Assembly: GCA_937858235.1 (NCBI GenBank)
Contig: CALLZZ010000182.1
Span: 1-5,000 of the forward strand
Length of the DNA: 5,000 nt
Direction: 5' to 3'
From: an uncultured Clostridia bacterium
Lineage (GTDB): Bacteria; Bacillota; Clostridia; Oscillospirales; Oscillospiraceae
Both the position numbers and the translations under genes were made by a program. This document shows, one piece after another, positions 1 to 5,000 of this stretch (the first letter of the stretch is position 1; each line of letters opens with the position of its first letter). Under the pieces are notes generated by a model that searched no databases, was not told the DNA's origin, and worked only from the letters and a program-made list of their open reading frames with translations.

Positions 1-54
1 AGCGTTCGGTTCGCATCCGAGAGGTCGAGAGTTCGAATCTCTTCAGGTCCACCA
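1..54 (+). tRNA. tRNA-Ala (anticodon CGC), 3' part
   Basis: This is the 3' portion of a tRNA; its 5' acceptor strand and most of the D arm lie outside the window. The anticodon stem is 5-9 paired with 17-21, and the loop 10-16 is TTCGCAT, giving anticodon CGC at 12-14 (codon GCG, alanine). The variable loop is 22-26. The T stem is 27-31 with 39-43, and its loop 32-38 is TTCGAAT. The acceptor 3' strand is 44-50, the discriminator is A51, and CCA is encoded at 52-54. The base at tRNA position 70 (position 48 here) is T, as expected for the G3:U70 identity pair of alanine tRNAs, although the partner base cannot be seen. The intact 3' end with encoded CCA shows the gene is not broken on this side. 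tRNA 3' ends are common integration sites, and here a recombination module faces the tRNA. The tRNA fold is very sure and the isotype fairly sure. Confidence 0.92.
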
Positions 55-57
55 TAT

Positions 58-102
58 AAGAACGCTAATATTGATACGGTAGGTGTCAACATTAGCGTTC
101 TT
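58..102. repeat. 45-bp imperfect palindrome just downstream of the tRNA
   Basis: The arms are AAGAACGCTAAT (58-69) and ATTAGCGTTCTT (91-102), which match perfectly. Inside them is one mismatch (70/90), then 71-77 pairing with 83-89 with one G-T wobble, around a 5-base centre GGTAG (78-82). It starts three bases after the encoded CCA. As RNA it would fold into a hairpin of about 20 bp, which could help process or terminate the tRNA transcript, but it lacks a clean T-run. As DNA, a 40-50 bp imperfect inverted repeat also matches the general geometry of attachment sites used by large serine integrases. The structure is certain and its role is open. Confidence 0.75.
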
Positions 103-114
103 GCTTTATGCCGG

Positions 115-140
115 AAAAGCCCGTAGTTACGGGCTTTTTT
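115..140 (+). terminator. Rho-independent terminator after the tRNA
   Basis: AAAAGCCCG (115-123) pairs with CGGGCTTTT (130-138) around a 6-base TAGTTA loop, followed by T's to 140. This is a textbook intrinsic terminator for the tRNA transcript. Because an A-run precedes the stem, the same hairpin could also stop transcripts from the - strand, so it may act in both directions as a backup to the recombinase terminator at 298-330. Confidence 0.85.
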
Positions 141-180
141 GTATTTTATCTCTTTGCACTGCGTTGCCTGATAGCAAAAA

Positions 181-292
181 ACGCACCCAGCCTCCGAGCA
201 TTTTTGCATTTTTCCATACCCGCGCAGAACGATTGTCCGTGGGTGGGTGCAAAAATTCGAGGTGGGTGCATTAATGCTTGGAGGTGGGTGCA
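181..292. repeat. Repeat cluster: three GGTGGGTGCA copies plus an inverted partner
   Basis: The gene-free gap of roughly 141-297 holds three direct copies of GGTGGGTGCA at 242-251, 261-270 and 283-292, with starts 19 and 22 bases apart. The last two are extended to GAGGTGGGTGCA. An inverted, imperfect copy lies upstream: GCACCCA at 183-189, CCTC at 191-194 and ATTTTTGCA at 200-208 match the reverse complement of 248-270, with a few extra bases. A perfect 10-base palindrome GCATTAATGC (268-277) spans the end of the second copy. No ORF with a credible start occupies the gap. The spacing of about two helical turns fits binding sites for a DNA-binding protein or recombinase at the element end, but this is inference. 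Confidence 0.65.
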
Positions 293-297
293 AGGGT

Positions 298-330
298 AAA
301 AAAAGAGGCTGAGCCTTACAGCCCAACCTC
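298..330 (-). terminator. Rho-independent terminator of the recombinase operon
   Basis: On the - strand an 11-bp stem (GAGGTTGGGCT at 330-320 with GGCTCAGCCTC at 315-305, three G-T wobbles) closes a four-base GTAA loop and is followed by seven T's (304-298). The stop codon of the upstream recombinase gene (316-318) lies in the loop, so the last codons of that gene form one arm of the terminator. Confidence 0.85.
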
Positions 331-1899
331 AATCTCTGCTCCGTTTTTGAACTCGAATACCATCCTGCCGTCGTGGAAAACCGTAGTCTTATTGAGCAGT
401 GCAATCCACAGCCTTTCGTCCCAGCTTTCGAGAATGAGAGGCTGTTCCTTTATGGACTCAATGAATAGCCGGAGCTCGCGGTCACGGTCTTGCTTGCGTG
501 TACGCTCTGCGCAGAGCTCCTCAACCCGTTTTGTTGCCTTTTCATACCGCTTCACGAGCGAATTGTATTTTTTGTCGTAGTCCTCTTGTGATAGCGCCGC
601 AGAAGCGTTTTCTTTTACACAGGCTTTTACCATCTCTGCGACAACCGTGATTTCCTCCGTCAGCTGCTCGATTTCCCTATCCAGAGCCGAACAATCCGAA
701 AGCGACTGACGCATCAGCTCGCAGTCCTCAATGATTCCGCTCCTGTCTTCCATCAGGCGGTTATAGGCTATCAGGAACTTCTGCTGTATGGTTTCTGCGT
801 CAAGGTGTGGCGTGGCACATTTCTTTTGGCCCTTGAATTTGCTGTTGCAGCGCCATATCACCTTACGGTATACATCTGTGGAATGCCATACCTTCTGTCC
901 GAAGAAGCTACCGCAGTCTCCGCAGACCAGCTTGGACGAAAACACGCTGTTTCCGCTGTACACTCTGCCAAGCGCCTTGCGCCGAGCAATCTCCGCCTGT
1001 ACCATATCCCATTCTGTAGGGTTAATGATAGCTTCGTGACTGTGCTCAACATAGTATTGCGGAACTTCGCCCTCGTTGGGCTTCATCTTTTTCATCAGGA
1101 AGTCGACGGTGAACTTTTTCTGTAGGAGCGCATCGCCCTTGTATTTCTCATTTGAGAGGATGCTGCCTACGGTTGTCTGACTCCATTTCTTTTTGCCGGA
1201 CGGCGTGGGAATGCCCTGCGCATCAAGGTACCTGCAAACACCTGCAGGGGTTTTACCCTCAAGAAAAAGTTTGTATATCAGTCGGACAATGGCGGCTTCT
1301 TCCTCATTCACGACGGGAGTGCCATCCTCACCCTTTTCGTAACCGAGAAACTGCTTATACGGCATACTGACTTTTCCATCTGCAAAACGCTTGCGTTGTC
1401 CCCATGTGACATTCTCAGAAATTGAGCGGCTCTCTTCCTGAGCCAGCGAGGACATAATCGTAATGAGCAGCTCGCCTTTGCTGTCAAAAGTGAAAATGTT
1501 CTCCTTCTCGAAATAAATCTCCACACCGTGCTCCTTCAACTTGCGGACGGTTGTGAGACTGTCCACAGTGTTTCGGGCAAAGCGGCTGACGGACTTTGTT
1601 ATAATAAGATCAATTTTGCCATCAAGGGCATCCCGCACCATCTCCTTAAAGCCATCACGGTGCTTCGTGTTCGTTGCGCTGATTCCTTCGTCGGTGTAAA
1701 CCTTGACAAACTCCCAATCATCGCGGGACTGAATGTACTTTGTATAATAGTCGACCTGTGCTTCGTAGCTTGTCTGCTGCTCCTCGCTATCCGTAGAAAC
1801 ACGAGCATAACCAGCGGTACGGCGCTTCGCTATAGATGCGGTAGGCAAGGTTGTAAATTTGTTTTTCGTGGCAGGTATCATTGTCACTGCTTTTGGCAT
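316..1899 (-). CDS. Large serine recombinase (527 aa), element integrase/excisionase
   Basis: Site-specific recombinase of the large serine family, which cuts and rejoins DNA through a covalent phosphoserine link. Domains in order: an N-terminal resolvase-type catalytic domain (about 26-170) with YARVST, nucleophile Ser35 and the conserved SVSRFARN block at 103-110; a 'recombinase' DNA-binding domain (about 180-305, with the family motif SNEKYKGDALLQKK); a zinc ribbon with Cys326, Cys329, Cys351 and Cys361; a charged, probably coiled-coil stretch (about 385-475); and a short C-terminal tail ending just before the terminator. The length is normal for the family. The start is supported by AAAGGAGG at 1915-1908, eight bases upstream. 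The first 16 bases overlap the end of the preceding recombinase gene, so the two are probably translationally coupled. It is the last gene of the unit and looks intact. Which DNA site it acts on cannot be read from this window. Confidence 0.93.
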   Translation of the reverse strand: MPKAVTMIPATKNKFTTLPTASIAKRRTAGYARVSTDSEEQQTSYEAQVDYYTKYIQSRDDWEFVKVYTDEGISATNTKHRDGFKEMVRDALDGKIDLIITKSVSRFARNTVDSLTTVRKLKEHGVEIYFEKENIFTFDSKGELLITIMSSLAQEESRSISENVTWGQRKRFADGKVSMPYKQFLGYEKGEDGTPVVNEEEAAIVRLIYKLFLEGKTPAGVCRYLDAQGIPTPSGKKKWSQTTVGSILSNEKYKGDALLQKKFTVDFLMKKMKPNEGEVPQYYVEHSHEAIINPTEWDMVQAEIARRKALGRVYSGNSVFSSKLVCGDCGSFFGQKVWHSTDVYRKVIWRCNSKFKGQKKCATPHLDAETIQQKFLIAYNRLMEDRSGIIEDCELMRQSLSDCSALDREIEQLTEEITVVAEMVKACVKENASAALSQEDYDKKYNSLVKRYEKATKRVEELCAERTRKQDRDRELRLFIESIKEQPLILESWDERLWIALLNKTTVFHDGRMVFEFKNGAEIEVGL

Positions 1900-3194
1900 T
1901 GTTTTTTCCTCCTTTGGCGCGTTTTTTCGGCGGCAGCTTGCCGCATCTCTGCCGTCCAGCTCTCTCGCCGAGAACGGTCAGCCCAGACACGCTCGGCGAC
2001 GGTTCCCGCTTTGAAAACGAAGCGCAGGTGATTGTCTTCTGGCACCTCAATGCGGTCAATCTGTGCGTTGAAAACTGTCGAATTGTATTCTTTTAAGCCG
2101 AGCACATCGGCACAAACCGCTTGAAGCGTGGTTTCAGGGATTTTCTTTCCGTGGCAGTGGGCGTTGCCCTCCGATAGATAAGTTGAACAATTCCATCCGA
2201 CCGAGCCATTGCTCGTGTTCCGCTTGTAGTTCTTACCGCAGAATGGGCAGTAGATTTTTCCTGTGAATTCACTCTTTTGTGGGCGCGGTCTGTTTTTTGT
2301 TGCTTCCCGCTTCATTTTCACAGCAACCTGCGCCGCTTCAAAGGTATCTTTGTCAATAATTGCTGGATGCGTTTCCTCAGCATAAAACATCGGTAGTTCA
2401 CCGTTGTTCGGAAGCTGCTTTTTTTCCAAGTGGTTATTTCGAAAGGTTTTTTGGAGCAGTGCGTTGCCGATGTATTTCTCATTGCTGACCGTTTCTTTAA
2501 TGCGCTGTGCACACCACTTGCCGCCAAGAGCGCAGGTAACACCGCGCTCGTTTAAGTCCCTGCTGATGGAGCTGAAGCTTTCACCAGCGATGACCCGCTG
2601 GAAAATTTCACAAACGATTGGGGCCGTCTGTTCATCAATTTCAATTCCCGCCTTCGAGATACGATAGCCGAAAAGGAAACGCAGGTTGATGAGCTCGCCG
2701 TTTTCAAAGGCTCTTCGAATGCGCCATTTTTGATTTTCGCTGGCAGAAAGGCTCTCCTCTTGTGCATAGGATGCAAGGATGGTAAGCATCAGCTCTCCCT
2801 CGGCACTCATCGTGTGAATGTTCTGCTCTTCGAAAAAAATATCCACCCCCATCGCTTTCAGTTCACGGACAGTTTCAAGCAATGTCACCGTGTTCCGAGC
2901 AAAGCGGGAGATGGACTTTGTCAGTATTATATTCACATTGCCAGCGCGGCAGCTGGCAAGCAGCTTTTGGAAACCATCACGACTTTCCTTTGTTCCAGTC
3001 AGAGCTTCATCAGAATAAACCCCTGCGTACTCCCAGCCCTCGTGTCCCTGTATCAACCTGCTGTAATAGCTGACCTGTGATGAGAGTGAGTGCAGCATCG
3101 CATCCTTGCCAGACGAAACGCGGGCGTAGGCAGCTACTCTCTTTAGGCGTGCCAATCGTGGCTTTTGTGGCAGTTTACTTACTGTTTTTGGCAT
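1884..3194 (-). CDS. Large serine recombinase (436 aa), second paralogue
   Basis: A second large serine recombinase, clearly homologous by eye to the downstream 527-residue protein. The catalytic domain (about 20-160) has YARVSS with nucleophile Ser27 and SISRFARN at 94-101. The recombinase domain (about 170-295) includes SNEKYIGNALLQK. The zinc ribbon has Cys316, Cys319, Cys336 and Cys347. It lacks the long coiled-coil insertion of its neighbour and ends in a basic tail with WADRSRRESWTAEMR (404-418), a C-terminal pattern often seen in recombinases of this type. The start ATG lies downstream of an AAGGTG ribosome site (3205-3200) and overlaps the preceding small gene by 16 bases. All visible catalytic residues are present, so it is probably active. 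Having two different recombinases side by side suggests divided roles or joint action, but the sequence does not show which. Confidence 0.92.
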   Translation of the reverse strand: MPKTVSKLPQKPRLARLKRVAAYARVSSGKDAMLHSLSSQVSYYSRLIQGHEGWEYAGVYSDEALTGTKESRDGFQKLLASCRAGNVNIILTKSISRFARNTVTLLETVRELKAMGVDIFFEEQNIHTMSAEGELMLTILASYAQEESLSASENQKWRIRRAFENGELINLRFLFGYRISKAGIEIDEQTAPIVCEIFQRVIAGESFSSISRDLNERGVTCALGGKWCAQRIKETVSNEKYIGNALLQKTFRNNHLEKKQLPNNGELPMFYAEETHPAIIDKDTFEAAQVAVKMKREATKNRPRPQKSEFTGKIYCPFCGKNYKRNTSNGSVGWNCSTYLSEGNAHCHGKKIPETTLQAVCADVLGLKEYNSTVFNAQIDRIEVPEDNHLRFVFKAGTVAERVWADRSRRESWTAEMRQAAAEKTRQRRKKQCQKQ

Positions 3195-3418
3195 CTTGTC
3201 ACCTTCTTGCAGTGTGACATATTACCCCTGATACTGCTATATAGCAAGTCGTTTTCTCGGAATAAACTACACAAACATAAGCCGTGTTTCTCCGCTATCA
3301 TTGTATCAATTATGGCGTACTCATCGCCAGAAATGATGCCTTTTGAAAACATTACCCCTGCCTGTGCCATAGCCGATTTATAGGAGAGAAGGGCATCATA
3401 ATACTTGTTACTCACCAC
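3179..3418 (-). CDS. Small SHOCT-like protein of the recombinase cluster (79 aa)
   Basis: Short protein whose middle (about residues 27-47, GIISGDEYAIIDTMIAEKHG) resembles the SHOCT short C-terminal helix motif, in which a GxIxxxEY turn precedes a helix. Similar small proteins are commonly found beside clustered serine recombinases in Firmicutes elements; their function is not established. An ATG at 3460 would give 93 residues, but it lies deep in the previous gene with no ribosome site noted. AAGGAG at 3431-3426 sits 7 bases before a GTG at 3418 and 10 bases before another GTG at 3415, so a GTG start is preferred (79 or 78 aa). The start region overlaps the stop of the HTH/zinc gene, and the 3' end overlaps the next recombinase start. 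It is soluble, with no signal peptide or membrane segment. Its role is unknown; a recombination accessory protein is inferred only from position. Confidence 0.75.
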   Translation of the reverse strand: MVSNKYYDALLSYKSAMAQAGVMFSKGIISGDEYAIIDTMIAEKHGLCLCSLFRENDLLYSSIRGNMSHCKKVTRCQKQ

Positions 3419-3812
3419 CGTCACGCTCCTTGCCGAAACGCGCAGAGATATAGCAGTCATGGGAGCAGTATTTCCGACGTGGGTTTCCTATGCTCTGGAA
3501 ATACGCTCCACAGTTTTGACATACAAGCCGATAGATCGGTTTGGTATATACCTTTCGGTTATGGGCTTTCCACCACAGAACACGGCATTTGTCAGAGCAA
3601 AACTGCCGTGTCTTGGATTTATCCGTGATGGGCATTAGCGCACCGCAGTTCCGGCATTGTGGTTCCTTTTTTTCAGACATAAGCCGCAGAGCATTCCTCT
3701 GGCAGAACGATTTAACTGTGTTTTTTGATATAGATAGTTTTGTGGAAATGTCGGTGTAGCCACATCCTTGCTGACGCAATTGGCGTACCATCTCTTTTTG
3801 TGTGTTCGTCAT
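3408..3812 (-). CDS. Small helix-turn-helix protein with two zinc fingers (134 aa)
   Basis: Probable DNA-binding protein. Residues about 5-41 form a helix-turn-helix of the sigma-region-4/resolvase type (QLRQQGCGYTDISTKLSISK, then NTVKSFCQRN). Two similar zinc-binding modules follow: Cys53, Cys56, Cys72, Cys76, then Cys98, Cys101, Cys116, Cys120, both of the pattern CxxC-(14-15)-CxxxC. They look like an internal duplication, linked by the basic tryptophan-containing segment CRVLWWKAH. The frame stays open upstream to an ATG at 3953, but that would run through the lysozyme terminator; the ATG at 3812 has a strong GGAGGAAGG ribosome site (3824-3816) and is the start used here. It is the first gene of the recombination module and overlaps the next gene. 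Such proteins are often annotated as sigma-70-like or HTH proteins beside recombinases. Regulation of the recombinases or aid in DNA binding is inference. Confidence 0.82.
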   Translation of the reverse strand: MTNTQKEMVRQLRQQGCGYTDISTKLSISKNTVKSFCQRNALRLMSEKKEPQCRNCGALMPITDKSKTRQFCSDKCRVLWWKAHNRKVYTKPIYRLVCQNCGAYFQSIGNPRRKYCSHDCYISARFGKERDGGE

Positions 3813-3883
3813 GTGCCTTCCTCCAGTCCGAGGTTTTCTTATCCTCACTTCCCACTGGAGATGAGTAGTGTCATTTGACGATG
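3813..3883 (-). promoter_or_regulatory. Leader of the recombination module with a hairpin covering the ribosome site
   Basis: The leader lies between the lysozyme terminator and the ATG at 3812. CTCCAGT (3860-3854) can pair with ACTGGAG (3827-3821), which overlaps the GGAGG ribosome site (3824-3820). A second short stem GAGG (3846-3843) with CCTC (3833-3830) nests inside. Folding would mask ribosome entry. A small inverted repeat GTCA-NN-TGAC lies at 3870-3879. No convincing -35/-10 pair is visible, so the promoter is unassigned. Confidence 0.45.
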
Positions 3884-3935
3884 AAAAACACAAAAAACAG
3901 CCCCTCACCGTCCGAAAGTGGACAGCGAGGGGCTG
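3884..3935 (-). terminator. Strong Rho-independent terminator after the lysozyme gene
   Basis: On the - strand CAGCCCCTC (3935-3927) pairs with GAGGGGCTG (3906-3898). The stem continues after a small internal loop with GTCC/GGAC closing an ACTTTC loop. A T-rich tail, TTTTTTGTGTTTTT, follows (3897-3884). It lies 15 bases beyond the lysozyme stop codon and separates the lysis cassette from the recombination module. Confidence 0.92.
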
Positions 3936-3949
3936 ACTGGCAGACGTAT

Positions 3950-4915
3950 TCACTTTTTCGGAATCTTCAGCTTCTGCCCGGCGTAGATGGTGTCCGAGCT
4001 CAGCCCGTTCAGCGTCTTGATTTCCTTGTACCGTGCGCCGCTGCCGAGCTTTTTGGCGGCAATGCCCCAGAGGGTGTCGCCCTTGACCACGGTGTAGGTT
4101 TCATAGGTCGCCGTAGCTGAAGCGCTTTTCTCTGAAAGAATCTCGTTAACCTTTGCTTGCACAGCGGCATAGTCATGCCCGGCGGCGGTCAGCTTTTGCC
4201 TGCGTATGTCGCCGTTGCCCCAGTCCCCACGGATGACCTCGGCAGCAAGTTCATCAACGGATTTCGTGTAGGTTGCAGCGGCACTCCCTTTACTCCAGCC
4301 GTTAAAGCCGCTGTTTTTGATGATGGACGGATAATCGATATATCCATAGTCCATATCCACATTACCCTTGATGCCATCGACCTTGCCAGTGGAAGAATAC
4401 TGCCAGATACCGTATTCGCCGGAGTAGGTGCATTTACTGGCGTACTGCGCTACCCAGTGGGAATAGGCCTTGAGCTTGCTGTCGTCCATGCGCTCCTGAA
4501 AACCGGAGACAACAGAGCCGTAGATACCGACAAAGTATCCGGCGGCCTCCATTGTCTCACAGAAAGCGATGGCGGCTTCCGTAATACCGGCTTTGGCAGA
4601 AGCAGGCTGCGCTTCGTTATCCATGTAGACAGGATACTCCAGCTGTTTGCCGTTCAGAATTTTGATGAAGCGTTCCGCATCCGCTTTTCCTGCAGCGGCA
4701 GTAACGCAGTCCCTGCCGACAAAATAATATGCGCCGATAGGGATACCGGCTGCCTTGGCTCCCGTATAGTTTGCTTCCCATTTGCTGTCGGTGTAGAAGC
4801 CTGCGTCAGAGCCTCCGGCTTTGATGATGGCAAACTTGATGCCTGCCGCTTTGACCTTGTCCCAGTCAATCGTTCCCTGCCAGTGGGATACGTCAATTCC
4901 TTTGATTCCTGCCAT
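3950..4915 (-). CDS. Phage endolysin: GH25 lysozyme with Cpl-7 and LysM domains (321 aa)
   Basis: Cell-wall lysin that cuts the glycan backbone of peptidoglycan (N-acetylmuramidase, GH25 family). The catalytic domain covers about residues 4-200: GIDVSHWQG with Asp8, the DxE pair Asp99 and Glu101 in YMDNEAQ, GIWQYSS at 169-175, and VDMD at 186-189 near its end. A Cpl-7 (CW_7) wall-binding repeat follows at about 218-260 (SVDELAAEVIRGDWGNGD...), then an alanine/serine/threonine-rich linker. A LysM peptidoglycan-binding domain closes the protein (about 273-319, YTVVKGDTLWGIA to GQKLKIPKK). There is no signal peptide, as expected for an endolysin released through a holin. The ATG is preceded by GGAGG (4930-4926), which lies inside the end of the holin gene, so the pair is one operon. 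A bacterial autolysin is less likely, given the holin neighbour and the lack of a signal sequence. Confidence 0.95.
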   Translation of the reverse strand: MAGIKGIDVSHWQGTIDWDKVKAAGIKFAIIKAGGSDAGFYTDSKWEANYTGAKAAGIPIGAYYFVGRDCVTAAAGKADAERFIKILNGKQLEYPVYMDNEAQPASAKAGITEAAIAFCETMEAAGYFVGIYGSVVSGFQERMDDSKLKAYSHWVAQYASKCTYSGEYGIWQYSSTGKVDGIKGNVDMDYGYIDYPSIIKNSGFNGWSKGSAAATYTKSVDELAAEVIRGDWGNGDIRRQKLTAAGHDYAAVQAKVNEILSEKSASATATYETYTVVKGDTLWGIAAKKLGSGARYKEIKTLNGLSSDTIYAGQKLKIPKK

Positions 4916-4917
4916 AG

Positions 4918-5000
4918 TTATTGTTCCTCCTCATCATTGCGGTCATGGAGCTGTTCCAGAACCGCCTTCAGTTTTTCGGGGATGGGAAGTCCCAGATGCC
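4918..5000 (-). CDS. Probable phage holin, C-terminal end (partial)
   Basis: The last 26 codons of a gene that enters from the right edge on the - strand and stops at TAA (4920-4918), two bases before the lysozyme start. The visible tail, starting HLGLPIPEKLKAVLEQL and ending in the acidic DEEEQ, is like the cytoplasmic tails of phage holins of the toxin-secretion/lysis type, which often carry a G-[IVL]-P-[IV]-P-x-K-L-x-x-A-L-E-x-L run. The membrane segments would lie beyond the window. Its position directly upstream of an endolysin supports the call. Only the tail is seen, so the family is inferred. Confidence 0.72.
   Translation of the reverse strand, partial: HLGLPIPEKLKAVLEQLHDRNDEEEQ

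Noticed and set aside
242..292. Possible small CRISPR array
   Set aside because: The repeats are only 10-12 bases with gaps of 9-12 bases, far too short for CRISPR repeats and spacers, and no cas gene is present.
83..299. Two 63-residue + strand open frames after the tRNA
   Set aside because: They run through the tRNA terminator and the repeat cluster, with no ribosome site and no protein-like pattern.
1528..2031. 167-residue + strand open frame
   Set aside because: It lies antisense to two well-supported recombinase genes and has no recognisable domain; it is a shadow frame.
3179..3460. 93-residue version of the SHOCT-like protein from ATG 3460
   Set aside because: Its first residues overlap the zinc-finger codons of the previous gene in another frame, and the clear ribosome site points to GTG 3418 or 3415.
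3836..3890. Promoter for the recombination module
   Set aside because: No -35/-10 pair with acceptable match and spacing was found; GATAAG at about 3839-3844 lacks a partner box.
3408..3953. Longer 181-residue version of the HTH/zinc protein starting at 3953
   Set aside because: The extra 47 residues would be encoded through the lysozyme terminator and its T-rich tail and show no family features. The ATG at 3812 has a strong ribosome site.

Overview
The window looks like the end of a prophage, or of a phage-derived integrative element, lying next to a tRNA gene in a Gram-positive bacterium. The likely host is a gut-type clostridium (Clostridia/Oscillospiraceae-like). That assignment is inferred from strong AGGAGG-type ribosome sites, T-tailed hairpin terminators, a GH25 lysozyme with a Cpl-7 domain, and clustered serine recombinases with zinc ribbons. 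No gene in the window fixes genus or species.

Layout from left to right: the 3' part of a tRNA (anticodon CGC, read as tRNA-Ala) runs in from the left edge on the + strand. A 45-bp imperfect palindrome follows, then a Rho-independent terminator. Next comes a gene-free gap (about 141-297) that holds three copies of GGTGGGTGCA and an inverted partner. Everything to the right is on the - strand and converges on the tRNA.

Read in the direction of transcription (from position 5000 downward), the - strand carries: the 3' tail of a probable holin gene; a GH25 lysozyme (GH25 + Cpl-7 + LysM) ending at a strong terminator; a small helix-turn-helix protein with two zinc fingers; a 78-79 residue SHOCT-like protein; and two large serine recombinases of 436 and 527 residues. 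The last four genes overlap each other and look translationally coupled. They end at a terminator whose loop contains the last stop codon.

How the parts fit: holin and lysozyme form a phage lysis cassette, in which the holin opens the membrane and the lysozyme cuts peptidoglycan. The downstream four-gene unit is a recombination module; the recombinases probably integrate and excise the element, and the HTH/zinc and SHOCT-like proteins may regulate or assist them (inference). The sequence between the tRNA and the recombinase terminator is the natural place for the element boundary, and it is rich in repeats. The window shows only one end, so no attachment-site duplication can be demonstrated here. 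No clearly new system is visible; the most unusual points are the duplicated gene junctions of the recombinases, the repeats at the element end, and a hairpin that could mask the ribosome site of the HTH/zinc gene.
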